Shown here piece by piece: positions 22,301 to 34,328 of a stretch of DNA of 64,000 bases. The notes under the pieces are model-generated. The model was not told the origin of the DNA. It ran no database searches and was given only the letters and a program-made list of their open reading frames with translations. The stretch is from NCBI GenBank assembly GCA_037127255.1, contig JBANSL010000009.1:18437475-18501474 (forward strand). The letters run 5' to 3'. Position 1 is the first letter of the stretch, and each line of letters opens with the position of its first letter. The stretch is from Persicaria tinctoria (Eukaryota; Streptophyta; Magnoliopsida; Caryophyllales; Polygonaceae). A program made the translations under genes and the position numbers.

Positions 22301-24401
22301 TTTAGCAGATCCACGCTTGATGGAGTTTACACACAGATTCAACAAAGTGGCAAATCTGGATGAAAAAAGCATAACAGTTAATATGATTTGCATAGTTCAA
22401 AAATAATTTACTCACTGATAACTGCTTAAAAATACAAATGTAAAAGAAAATTTATTATGCAGAAGGGAGAAGTCATTATTTTCAGCCTGGCTGACATAAT
22501 TCAGCTTCATCTTACTCCTATAAGACAAACAGTCAGTCGTGCCCAGATCCTAATCACAAATTTTTTGCATCTCTCTAACCTAAACAAATTCAAGTAAGAG
22601 ATCAAAGATATGCAAATCAATCAACTCAAGCCCAATGGAATGAAGTTAGTTTTCAAAAAGAAAGCAACAAGAACACACCACCTATAGTAATTACTTCACC
22701 TGAGTGCAATTCAAAGCAATTAACAATAAATCAGTGCTTCAATAAGTGCAATTCAAAGCATTTAACAGTCAATCGGTTAGGTAATCGCAATCCATTACAT
22801 ATTCCCTAAATTATCGCAAATAAATCAATATTTAAAGGAACAAGGAAAGCACCTTGGAGCAGGGAATTACTTGTTCTCCACAAAAATTGCAAGTTGTTAT
22901 TGAAGACTTCGATAATGGATTATTATTATGTTGCTCTGCATCCAGACTGTATGATGCGAATTAACAGATTTCAACCACTTTACAATATTGAGATTATGGC
23001 AACAATTGAAACCACTTTACAATACCATAGTTTATGCTATGTATTAAGGAGGATGAACAATAACAGCCTCGTAATAGCCCCTGGACAGCTAAGAACAAGT
23101 AGGAAAAAAAGGGGCACATCTCCTCATGGTATTTCACTTGTTACCTGCAACCACACCAACCCTAGGAAACACTAAAAATCAATTCAAGACAACAACATGA
23201 ATATCCCTCTACATCGACGAGCCAAAGCCTAGTAAACACTAAAAATCAATCAAGACAACACCATGAATTGTCCTCCAACCACACAAACCCTAGTAAACAC
23301 TAAAAAATAAAAATCAATTCAATCAAGGTAAAACCTAGGGTTTTTCCCTGTACACAGACCAGACAAAGCATCGGACCAAGACAAAAACATGAATTTCCCA
23401 AAATTAGTCGAACGAAATCGAAATAAAAACACCGCATAGAGAAAGAAATGGCTGATTGCATACCTCTTCGTTTGCAATTGACTGTCAAAAGAGAGAGAAA
23501 AGAGAGTGAAGACCAGCAATAACGGCATGGTTAGAGAGACCAGATTGGAGGCCCCGTCCCGGCCTGGATGTGGTTACACGGAGGGGTGGAATCGTAGTAG
23601 GGAGCGAGAGGTCATGGTCGGAGCGAAGAAGGGAACGATAAAGACGGAGGTGGAGGAGAAGGAGAACGAGCGGGGTGAGGACGTGCCTCCGGCGAAATCA
23701 GATCTGAGAAGGGCGATCTGAAAAGTGACTGCGACGGCTAGGAACGAGCGGGGTTGGGAAGTGATTCTGAGGGTTTCCAATGGGTTATAAGACGAGGCAA
23801 GTTTTTTTTTTTTTATTGTTTTCAGCGACGGCTAGGAATTGCCGTTGCTAGTAGGCGTCGCTAATTGAATTTTTTTTTATAGTGATTGGCAATGAATGAC
23901 ACTGTCCTTGAAATTCGCCGAGCAGAGGTTGCAATTCCAAAACCGCAAAACAGATTTGAATTAGATTAGCCAGAATCGAATTATATTAGCAATTGAAATT
24001 AGATTACATACCTGGAGTGGTGATAGAATCGAATTAGATTAGCAGTTCGAAGACCGCAAAATAGAGGCTTGGATGCGATTTGAGATTCCCAGGCTTAGAT
24101 GCGATTTGTAGAGAAGAAGGTAAGACATAATGTCTCGGTAGATTTCTAGAAATTTTAATATGGGAGAGAAGATGAAAAGGGTTCTTGTAAGAATCAATGC
24201 AAGAAAATTAACGAAATCATGGGAAGAGAAAGAGGCGTGCGGTTCTCTGCTTTCAATTTCCATCGGGAAGGAGGAGGCGTGCCTCTAACCATTATATATA
24301 TATATATATAAGTATAGTATTGGGCCTATTTTTCCTGAGGCCCACCGAGAATGGAGGCCCTGTGCAAGTACACACTTTGCACTTGCTCAGGGTCGGCCCT
24401 G
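19335..24401. mobile_element. hAT-type element, TSD TGTTAAAC, nested in the MULE
   Basis: The ends are CAGGGCGGTCCA (19335) and AGGGTCGGCCCTG (24401). The inverse of the right end, CAGGGCCGACCCT, is a common plant hAT terminus, and GGAGGCCCxGTGCAA lies near both ends. The 8-bp TSD TGTTAAAC at 19327-19334 and 24402-24409 is exact. I find no transposase, so it is non-autonomous. A 3.6-kb CACTA element is inside it. It sits 175 bp from the MULE's left end. Confidence 0.9.
20239..23884. mobile_element. CACTA element, TSD ATT, nested in the hAT
   Basis: It starts CACTAAAAAAAAAAAG and ends TTTTTTTTATAGTG, flanked by ATT at 20236-20238 and 23885-23887, the 3-bp TSD expected for CACTA. Subterminal repeats of GCCGTGGCTA/TAGCCACGGC and AGCGACGGCTA type are dense in the first 200 bp and recur in the last 60 bp. 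The 3.6-kb interior has no transposase-like ORF, only short frames, so it is a non-autonomous derivative. The interior may carry captured sequence. Confidence 0.9.
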
Positions 24402-24409
24402 TGTTAAAC

Positions 24410-24681
24410 AGTATTTGAAAGGACAAATTTACCCATTCACACTAAACTAAACATCAACTTTCCTTGTTTTGATTTTCCCTCAGGGGCGTTTTGCAAAATG
24501 TCCTAAATAAAAGGCTTCACCGTCTCTCAATACCCGATTTTCTCTCTTTTACAGCTCTCCAACTCCGAACGCTCTGTCTCTCTCTCCCGACCTGCTCGCC
24601 GGAGATTGCTAGGATTTGCGAGAGATTACCATTCCGACATCAACGAAGCTATCGATTTTGAAGTGTAATCTAGAGAATCAG
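24410..24681 (+). promoter_or_regulatory. MULE promoter and non-coding first exon of mudrA (inferred)
   Basis: From 24540 the DNA is pyrimidine-rich and GC-richer (CTCTGTCTCTCTCTCCCG, CTGCTCGCCGGAG), typical of a plant 5' UTR. It ends in a clean donor, AATCAG|GTGAATC, at 24681/24682. The next plus-strand coding sequence is mudrA at 26521, so this is probably its leader exon with a 1.8-kb leader intron. Confidence 0.4.
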
Positions 24682-26520
24682 GTGAATCAATTTACTAGAA
24701 TTTTAAGTCGATTAGAATTTGCGTCAAAGACGCAAATTTGCGTCGAAGGCACAAATTTTGGATTACTTCTTTAGTTTTGAGATTGCTCCTTCAGTTTTGA
24801 GATTGCTCCTTCAGTCTATGTTTATCTATGCTTCGGTTTTGCAATTACTGCTTCAGTTTTGCGATTACTGATTCAGTCTGTGTTTATGTATGCTTCAGTT
24901 TTGCAATTAGAGCTTCAGTTTTGCGACTATTGCTTCAATTTGCGCCGAAGGCGCAAATAACTGGTTCGGTTTTGTGATTATGGATTGGAATCGTGTGATT
25001 ACAAGTGTAGATTACGCCAAATTTGTGTTTATCTATGCTTATAAATGCTATAACAGTATGGAAATATAGTTGAACATAGTTATTACTGTTATTGAATGCA
25101 TCAAAATTTGTGCCTTTTGCGAAAACTTTGATTCATTTTTTATGCTTATATATGTTATAACAGTATGGAAATCTATGCTTATACATACAGTAGCAACCAA
25201 AATTTGCGCCTTTGGTGCAAATTTTGGTTGATTTTGTAAACATGAATTAATGTTTATGAGAATTTTTTTCTGTATAAGTGTAATATTCAAGTTTCAAATC
25301 GAATATGTGTATGTTTATGGTTATTTATGTTTATTCATGTTTTACATTGCTCAAGTAATCTCTATGATTGCTTAGGATGTGATTTCAATATGATTGTTTC
25401 AACTAATCAGTAGACCTTAATCATAAAAGTTCACCAAAAGAAGTGTATTGTACTCATTTTGTTGTTCATGTCATCATTACACTTGAATCTGCACTCTATA
25501 TTGAAGTATTGATTCCTTATTAGACTTTGATTGCTAATGTCATCATTAGACTTCCTTATTCAATATTGATTAAGCCATGTCATCAATGCAATGGAGTTAT
25601 AATAAAATTGCACATGGGATGCCAGTATAGAATATTTTATGCTTATATATGTTATAACAGTATGGAAATCTATGCTTATACATACAGTAGCAACAAAATT
25701 TGCGCCTTTGGCGCAAATTTTGATTGATTTTTTAAACATGAATTAATGTTTATGAGAATTTTTTTCTGTATAAGTGTAATATTCAAGTTTCAAATCGAAT
25801 CAGTGTATGTTTATGGTTATTTACACTTATTCATATTTTATATTGCTCAAGTCATCTCTATGATTGCTTAGGATGTGATTTCAATATGATTGTTTCAAAT
25901 AATCAGTATATCTTAATCATAGAAGTATCCCATGAAAAGTGCAACTTTTATATAATTCGCCTCACAACAGGTGTATTGTATTCATTTTATTGTTCATGTC
26001 ATCGCTACACTTGAATTTGCACTCTATATTAAAGTATTGATTCCTTATTAGACTTTGATTGCTAATGTCATCACTAGATTTCCTTATTCAACATTGATTA
26101 AGCCATGTCATCATTGCACTGAAGTCATAATAAAATTGCACAGGGGATGCCTGTTTAGAATATTTTATACTTATATATGCTATAACAGTATGGAAATCTA
26201 TGCTTATACATACAGTAGCATCAAAATTTGCACCTTTGGCGCAAATTTTTCATAACAGGTTTAATCTACTCACTTTGGTTGGTCGTGTGATCGTTATTAA
26301 ACATTGATTGAGAAATGTCAGCACTACAATTAAGTCATAGAAAAATTGCACAAGGTGTGCAAATCTATTGTTGCTTTTGACAATGCAAATCTATTGTTGC
26401 TTTTAAGTAAGATGTGTAGTTTACTCACTTTGGTTTGATCATGTCATCGTTTTTAATCAGATTGTGTTTGTTATTACTTAAATGTATTTATACTCTTAAA
26501 TTCATACTCTGCATATTACA
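24682..26520 (+). repeat. Leader intron region with tandem 500-530-bp repeats and GCGCAAA hairpins
   Basis: A long unit beginning ATGCTTATATATGTTATAACAG starts at about 25140, 25638 and 26167 (periods about 497 and 529). The first two copies are long and the third is short. Each has a box like AATTTGCGCC-TTT-GGCGCAAATT. Smaller repeats of TTCAGTTTTGNGATTACTG lie at 24770-24930. No coding sequence is visible. Confidence 0.8.
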
Positions 26521-27764
26521 ATGGCAACCCACATTATTACGGTTGTATGTGGTGGGAAATGGTTGTTTAATGATTCATGTCCAACCTTTGTTGGAGACAC
26601 TACTTCAAAGGTGTTTATGATTGACGAGACAATAACATTACAGGGTTTAACTGAAAAAAATCAAAACAGATTCAATATAGATAGTGCATTGGAATTGAAA
26701 TTCAATCATTTACACCCTTTCAAACTGTTGAGAGCTCAGCTTCTTGTTGAATGTGATGCTGATTTGAAAGAGTTTTTAAGGTTGTCCGACCTACAAAATG
26801 TTAAATTTGCTATGGAGTTGTGTGTCAGCATTAAATCAAATAGTGAAGAAGTTGAAGATCAACAGGCATCCTCAGCTGAGAGTTTACAATTGGTGGCATG
26901 CAATCCAACTATTAACAATATTGTTACAGGGGAAAATAACATGACATTGATCGGTGACACCAGGATGAAAGGTGTATTGTTGGAAGATGTTGGAGATGAC
27001 ATGAATTCTCTAAACAGTGACACTGCAAGTGATGAAGATTCAGCAGATGAAATATGGAGAGCATTCTAATCTACAGCACACAGGAGAGAAACTACACTAG
27101 AAGATTGGGATGTTGATAGCTCTACTGTGCCTAGTGTGAATCTCAATTCACAAAACTTGATTTGCGTAGGCAAAAGCTTTGCATCAAGGAAAGCAGTTAA
27201 GCATGCTTTAGGAATCTTGTCAATAACTGAGATATTTGGTTTTCGCGTGGTAAAAACAGATACAAAGTATTATAGAGTGCATTGTGTAGATCCTGACTGC
27301 AAATGGAAAGTGCATGTCAAAACCTTTGGTCCAACTTGGCATGAGATCATAGTGTGTGTGGAAATGCACACCTGCACATGGGATTTCAGGACAAAACACT
27401 GCAAACAACCTTCATCTTCTGTGATTGCAAGTATCATCGAATCAAGGTGAGAACTTTTTTTTAAGAGATAGTATTTATATTTTGACTTGCTTTCTAATAT
27501 ATGATTTATTCTAATTTGAGTATAATTACACAGTGTTGACGCTAGATACAGACCAGCACAGATAAAGGATAAAATGAGAACATAACAAAAGATGCAAATT
27601 AGCTACTAGAGAGCATGGAAGTCATCAAAAATAGCTCATGAAATGGTTAAGGGGATACCAGAATCAAATTATGCAGATTTACCATCATTTTGTCATATGC
27701 TCGTGGAGAGAAACAATGGGACTATAGCTTTAATTTCAAAAGACAAAGAAGATAGATTTCAGTA

Positions 27765-28775
27765 TGATAACTCCCTCCCTTGATGAAAATCGGAATAGTT
27801 GTTCCAAAGGCTTTGACTGGATGTTTGTGTCAAAGGCCTTGGAGCATTAACAGTTGATGAAATACAAAACCTATCTTATTATTCGTATATTATTTTATCT
27901 TATTATATACTTCCATTATATTATATATATATGAATGACTAACCATTTCAGGAAGTATAAATCGAGATTACATCCTTCCTTACATGTTGAAGAGATCAGT
28001 TCAAATTAGATCATGGCGTTTCAAAGTATCCTTATATAGAAGATTACAAGATCGAATTGATTCCAAAAGAGCCGTTGGAGATCTGGTGATGAAGATTCTC
28101 ACGCTCCATGCTATCTCCATGCTATTATATAAAGGAAAGGAAGGAGAAGACAGAAGTACAAGTTCTACACACGAGCTTCATTCTTTCAAGTGATCTGTCT
28201 TCCAAGTGTCTCTCTGCAAAGCGCTCAAATAGTTTGTTGTTTATTTCAAAGCCTTTGAGAGTCACTATGAGCTTATAGGATATATTCATTTCAAGTGTTA
28301 CTCGAGAGTTTATAACTCGGGAAGTTGCACTAGGCTATTGATTTGCGAGAGTTAGAGGATTATACTAGATAGCTGAGAGAGGTGGGGCTCTTCTAGATTG
28401 GTCTAGGACTCCAAGAGAACGTGAGTTGACTAGATTGCAATTGTATAGGAGAGAGGCTTCTCGGTGAGCTATTAGGATCCTAAGCTAAGCAATCAATAAA
28501 GCCTTTGAATCCTAGGGTTGTGGAAGAACCCTAGGCGGGGACGTAGGCCAGTTGTGCTGAACCTCGTAAACAATTACTCGTGTCCTTTACTTATTTGCTT
28601 TACCTTATTTCCGCACTTGGTTCGAATTGTTTAACTTTGTGATTCAGGTTTATCTCAAAGGTTTTGGTTCCAGCTCCAAAAGTCTTGAGACTTTCTGCGA
28701 AAAACGGGCATACTCTATTCAACCCCCCTTCTAGAGTATTTCTATATTACATTGTTTTATATTATCGAACCTTCA
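27765..28775 (+). repeat. 5' LTR of the Sirevirus element (1,011 bp)
   Basis: It starts TGATAACTCCCTCCC and ends ATCGAACCTTCA just before the PBS. A TATATAAAGG TATA box lies near 28125. It is identical in length to the 3' LTR, with 11 substitutions counted and no indels seen. Confidence 0.95.
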
Positions 28776-28790
28776 ATTGGTATCAGAGCC
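28776..28790 (+). other. Primer-binding site of the Sirevirus element
   Basis: ATTGGTATCAGAGCC immediately follows the 5' LTR. TGGTATCAGAGCC is complementary to the 3' end of initiator tRNA-Met. Confidence 0.9.
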
Positions 28791-28833
28791 TTACTCACTG
28801 TTTTTGATCTAACAATCTTGTGAGTTTTCGATC

Positions 28834-30633
28834 ATGTCTGGTGAAGCAAGCGGAGGATTTGCACAGGGAAGGTCCACAAGCAGACCGCCACTCTTTGTAG
28901 GAAACAACTTTGTCCACTGGAGAACTTTGATGAAGATGTTCATCATAGACCAGGATCTAGAGCTTTGGAACATTATAGAGAATGGTCCGAAGATTCCAGA
29001 GAAGGAAGGACCAAACGATACCAAAGTTGCAAAGAAGGAGTCCGAATACAACCAAACAGATCTTGAAACCATCTCCAAAAACTACAGGGCTATTAACTTA
29101 CTTTATTGTGGCCTTAGCACTGATGAGTTTAACCGTATTTCCTCTTGTAGGTCAGTTAAAGAGATTTGGGACAAGTTGGTCTTCACCTATGAAGGAACGA
29201 GCCAAGTGAAAGACACCAAGATCAGCATCTTCCTTCGAAAGTATGAGCTCTTCAAGATGAAGTCCGATGAGTCAATCAAAGCCATGTTCACACGATTCAC
29301 TGAAATCACCAACAACCTTGACTCTCTCGGCAAAAGCTTTACCAACGTTGAGAAAGTGAGGAAGATACTGAGGTGCCTTCCAAAGGAGAAATGGGGTCCA
29401 AAAGTAACAGATATAGAAGAAGCTCAGGACCTCACCACTCTACCCCTTGATGACCTCCTTGGGAAGCTGATCACGCATGAGATGATCCTTAATGAAGACG
29501 ATGGAGAACTTCCAGCTAGCACCAAGAACTTGGCACTCAAGTCTAAGAAGGATGAGTCCAAGGATGGATCTGACTCTGAAGACGAGGATGACGATGAGGA
29601 TGATCCTTTTGCTCTTATCACAAGAGGCCTTGCTAGAATTCTCAAAATGAAGAAGCAATTCAACAACAAGGATGGATCAGAGTCTTCAAAATTTCGAGGT
29701 AAGCCTCAATACAACAAGTATGAAAAGAAGACTAAACCGTTGTCTTGTTTTGAATGTGGTGAAACAGATCATCTTGTAAAGGACTGTCCTCAAAAGACAA
29801 AGAGCCAGCCCAAGAAAGGTGACAAATGGAAGAAGAAAGCTATGGTGGCTACTTGGAGTGATTCCGACTCTGACTCCGACGATGAGAAGGCCAACATTTG
29901 TCTTATGGCCTCAGAAGATGAATCCCACGATGAAAAGCTTGAAGCTACTGTAAGAGAACTTATGGAAAGTCCAAAAGAGGTATTATCGGAATTCCTTTCA
30001 AATATGATTGCCAATGAAGAGAAGCTTATTGCCCAAACTAACATTCTTATTAAGAGAACTGTGGACCAGGAAAGAACTATTGAGGATATGTCTATGAGGG
30101 TCAAAGGTCTTGAAGCTTCTTATTCAGGTCTTGACATTAAAGTCAAGACGCTTGACTCGGAGAAATCTGAACTCAAGCAAGATCTCTCCTCTCTAAGAAA
30201 TGAGCATCATGACTTAGAGAACGAGATGATCTCCCTGAATAATAAGATTCTTGACCAACAGACAGCCCTCATAAGTCTTACCAAATCCAAAGGCACTCTC
30301 GATAAGATGTTGGGTGAGCAACAAAGCTCTCTAAACAAAAGTGGTATTGGTTACAATCCAAAGTTTTTAAAGAAGCAACACATTACCACTTTTGTAAAGG
30401 CTAAAGGAAGCAGAACCTCTCCTATATGTCACCATTGTGCTAGAAAGGGACATGTAAAAGAGACCTGCCCTTATAGAAGAAAGGATCCTTATATTATTCG
30501 CAATACATTTCCTGTTCATTTGAGAAAAGAACGGATAACACAAGTTTGGGTCCCAAAATGCACTATTTTACCAAATATGGTTTACCCCAACAATGGATCC
30601 AAATTTGCTTATTGGTCTAGCCACAAAGGTTGA
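28834..30633 (+). CDS. Sirevirus Gag, intact, 599 residues
   Basis: Capsid-type structural protein of the retroelement. The N-terminal half is a copia gag (PLFVGNNFVHWRTLMKMFI, VKEIWDKLVFTYEG, ISIFLRKYELFKMKSDESI). An acidic Ser/Asp-rich linker (about 240-260) is followed by a CCHC knuckle (CFECGETDHLVKDC, about 309), a second acidic run, a long coiled coil (about 385-505) and a second CCHC knuckle (CHHCARKGHVKETC, about 533). Two knuckles and the coiled coil are usual for Sirevirus gag. It stops at 30631, and pol continues in the -1 frame with a 4-base overlap, so pol may need frameshifting or has been separated by an indel. No internal stop is seen. Confidence 0.9.
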   Translation: MSGEASGGFAQGRSTSRPPLFVGNNFVHWRTLMKMFIIDQDLELWNIIENGPKIPEKEGPNDTKVAKKESEYNQTDLETISKNYRAINLLYCGLSTDEFNRISSCRSVKEIWDKLVFTYEGTSQVKDTKISIFLRKYELFKMKSDESIKAMFTRFTEITNNLDSLGKSFTNVEKVRKILRCLPKEKWGPKVTDIEEAQDLTTLPLDDLLGKLITHEMILNEDDGELPASTKNLALKSKKDESKDGSDSEDEDDDEDDPFALITRGLARILKMKKQFNNKDGSESSKFRGKPQYNKYEKKTKPLSCFECGETDHLVKDCPQKTKSQPKKGDKWKKKAMVATWSDSDSDSDDEKANICLMASEDESHDEKLEATVRELMESPKEVLSEFLSNMIANEEKLIAQTNILIKRTVDQERTIEDMSMRVKGLEASYSGLDIKVKTLDSEKSELKQDLSSLRNEHHDLENEMISLNNKILDQQTALISLTKSKGTLDKMLGEQQSSLNKSGIGYNPKFLKKQHITTFVKAKGSRTSPICHHCARKGHVKETCPYRRKDPYIIRNTFPVHLRKERITQVWVPKCTILPNMVYPNNGSKFAYWSSHKG

Positions 30634-33600
30634 TGTTTGTTTTGCAGGAGATCACCAAGGTGAAAGAACACAAATGGATTATTAATAGTGGTTGCTCGAG
30701 GCATATGAGTGGGAAGAGTTCTCTCTTTCATGATCTAAAGGAGCAATCCACGGGAACAATCACTCTTGGTGACAAAGGGAAATGCGACATTGTTGGTATT
30801 GGTAGTGTTGGAAGTGATTCCAGCCATAGTATTAAAAATGTCTATCTTCTTAATGGTTTAAAGTATAATTTGCTTAGCGTTTCTCAATGATGTGATAGTG
30901 GTAACAATGTCAGATTTAAGAAGAAAAGATGTATAGTGTGCAGAGATGATACAGGTGAAGTTATTCTGACTGCATACCGTTACAACAACATATACGCTGT
31001 AAATGCTGATCAAGTGGCACAAGGAAGCTTAACCTGTTTAAAGGCCTTGACGGACGATCCAAAGCTTTGGCACAGGAGACTCGGTCATGTGAGTCCAAAT
31101 ACTCTACAGAAGCTTGTGTCCAAAGGGCTTGTAAGAGGGCTACCTGAGATGGACTTCAAAGGTATTGACATGTGCAATGCTTGCACACGAGGTAAACAAA
31201 CACGTAGCTCCTTCAAACCCAAAAAGGTTGTAAGTTCTTCTAGACCCCTTGAACTTTTACATATGGATTTGTGTGGTCCCAATGGTAAAAAGTACATGCT
31301 AGTTGTTGTCGATGATTTTTCAAGATATACTTGGGTTGCATTTTTGAAAGAAAAATCAGAGGCCTTATTTGAGTTTTCAAAACTTTGTAAGGAGTTGCAA
31401 ACTTTAAGAAACGAGCCCATAGTGTCTATTCGGAGTGATCATGGTAGGGAGTTTGATCAACTTCAATTTGATTTGTTTTGTGCTAAATACGGCATCTCCC
31501 ATAACTTTTCTGCTCCCAGGACACCTCAACAAAACGGGGTTGTGGAACGCAAGAACCGCACCTTAGAGGATATGGCGAGGACTATGCTTTTAGAAAATGC
31601 ATTACCTAAAACCTATTGGGCTGAAGCTGTTAACACAACTAACTACATTTTAAATCGTTGTCTTATTCGTTCCATCTTAAAGAAAACTCCTTATGAGCTT
31701 TTCAAAGGCCGCAAACCACTTATATCTTATTTTAAACCCTTTGGCTGTACTTGTTTTGTTCATAACAATGGAAAAGATAACCTTGGGAAATTTGATGCGC
31801 GTAGTGATGAAGGTATATTTCTTGGCTATTCCACGAGTAGCAAAGCTTATAGAATCTTCAATAAAAGGACCCAGGTTGTTGAAGAAAGTATACATGTTAT
31901 TTTTTATGAATGCAATGATGGTGCTTTGAGTGAAAGTGTTGCAGATATAGATCTTAATATCCATGAAGAGAACGAGGAAGGTGATGTTACCAAGAACACA
32001 GAGAAGAGGAACATGCAGGAACCGATTCTTAACACTGAAGAATTGGCCCAAGGTGTTGAAGATGCGTCCAAAGCCCTTGGTGTCCAATCCAACGGTGTTG
32101 AGACGTCAGAAACTGATGTAACTGAACCTAACAGGACCACGGAGTCAGATGTACCACAAATCAATCTTGAAGGTGTGACGAATCAAGGAGCTGAGACTAG
32201 CAAAAGGAAATTCAAATACTCCTCATCACACTCATTAAAGGATATCATTTCTGACCCTAGTTCTAGTGTTCAAACTCGTTCTAAACTTAAAGATCTTTGT
32301 GCTTTTAACGCGTTTGTTTCTCTTATTGAGCCAAAGAAGGTAAATGAGGCACTTCAAGAGCCAGACTGGATTATAGCTATGCAAACTAAACTTAATGAAT
32401 TTGAGAGGAACAAAGTCTGGACTTTGAAGCCCAGACCAAAGCATCAATCAGTCATTGGCACTCGATGGGTATTTCGAAACAAGCTAGATGAGAATGGCAA
32501 GATCGTTAGGAACAAGGCACGACTTGTTGCTCAAGGCTACAATCAAGAGGAAGGTATTGACTACGAGGAGACCTTTGCTCCCGTAGCCAGGCTTGAAGCC
32601 ATTCGCATTTTGTTAGCATTTGCATCTTTCATGAGCATAAAGTTATATCAAATGGATGTCAAATGTGTTTTTCTTAATGGTTTTTTAGAAGAAGAAGTTT
32701 ATGTTGCTCAACCCCCAGGTTTTGAAAGCTCAGAATTTCCCAATCATGTTTACAAACTCGACAAGGCGCTTTATGGTTTGAAACAAGCCCCAAGAGCTTG
32801 GTACGAGCGCTTGTCAAAATATCTTTTAGAAAATGATTTTAAAAGAGGGTTGATCGACAAGACTCTTTTTATCAAAACCAAAGGAAAGGACATTTTGGTT
32901 ATTCAAATTTATGTTGATGATATATTATTTGGTGCTACTAACACATCTTTGTTCAAGGAATTTTCTGACATTATGTGCAGTGAATTTGAGATGAGCTTAA
33001 TGGGTGAACTAAACTTCTTTTTGGGGTTACAAGTTCATCAATCCAAGAAAGGGATCTTCGTCAACCAAAGCAAGTACACTAAGGATCTCTTGAAGAAGTT
33101 CAAGATGGATCAATCCAAAGCAGCCAAGACTCCCATGAGCTCAACATTGTCTCTAGATCAAGACAAGACTGGAACAAGTGTCAATCAAAAGGATTATCGA
33201 GGAATGATTGGATCTTTATTATATCTCACGGCTAGTAGACCTGACATTATGTTTAGTGTTTGCATGTGTGCTAGGTTTCAAGCTGATCCCAAAGAATCTC
33301 ACCTCGTGGCTGTGAAGAGGATCTTTCGATATCTCAATGGCACTAAGGAACTCGGATTATGGTACCCAAAGCAAAAGGATTTCACTTTAATTGGATATTC
33401 TGATGCAGATTTTGCAGGCTACAAGGTGGATAGAAAGAGCACATCAGGATGTTGCCAATTCTTAGGAGCATCCTTGATCAGTTGGCACTCAAAGAAGCAA
33501 AATTCAGTCGCTCTATCCACTGCAGAAGCCGAATACATTGCAGCTGGAGCTTGTTGCTCCCAAATCCTTTCGATAGCTCAACAAATGCGAGATCTTGGCA

Positions 33601-33863
33601 TCAACCTCAAGGGTATCCCAATTGAGTGTGACAATACAAGTGCCATATCCATCACTAAGAATCCTGTTCAGCATTCAAGGACCAAGCATATCGATGTAAG
33701 GCATCATTTCATTAGAGATCATGTTGAAAAAGGTGATGTGTCCATATCCTTCATTTCTACTGATTATCAATGGGCTGACATTTTTACTAAGCCTTTGGCA
33801 GAGGACAGGTTCACCTTCATTAGACGAGAGATTGGGATGCTTGACAAGGATGCACTTTCGTAG
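30630..33863 (+). pseudogene. Sirevirus Pol: protease, integrase, RT, RNase H; one stop, dead protease
   Basis: One frame from 30630 to 33863 is broken only by TGA at 30888 (after LLSVSQ). The order is protease, integrase (HHCC from HRRLGHVSP to [11 protein letters not shown], then [34 protein letters not shown]), RT ([43 protein letters not shown]) and RNase H ([31 protein letters not shown]). The protease active site reads WIINSGCSRHM, with Asn in place of the catalytic Asp, which should abolish cleavage. RT and integrase catalytic residues are intact. Confidence 0.9.
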
Positions 33864-34328
33864 GGGGAGCTTTCCCTTTACGAAAGATAAACTCCACTCA
33901 GTGTCAAGACCTTTGAGAGTTATGTCAAGGTCTGCAAACTGATCAGTGGAGTACATATATCGGATCATATATTTTTGGTTAATATCTTTTTAGATATTTA
34001 ATCAATTATATTTGTTTTAATCGGATTTCAAAAATTGCCTATGATTTCCTTAACCGTTAAGATATTTTATTTTTGGAAATATATTTTTTAGTTACCTTGT
34101 CCGATTTTAATGGGTATTTGAATTTGAATTTGAAATTGAAAACCTTTCAAATCTTAGCAATGTAATGATTTCTTTCCTTGGAACCCTAAACCCATCCCAT
34201 CAATCTGTCACCCTCTCTCTCTACTTAAACCAATTCTGTACCCAATTACAACCCACACTCAGATTTTTCCAAACCCATTCCACTCCTTCATCTTCAACCT
34301 CTCAAAGAAACCCTAACCGACTACCTCC

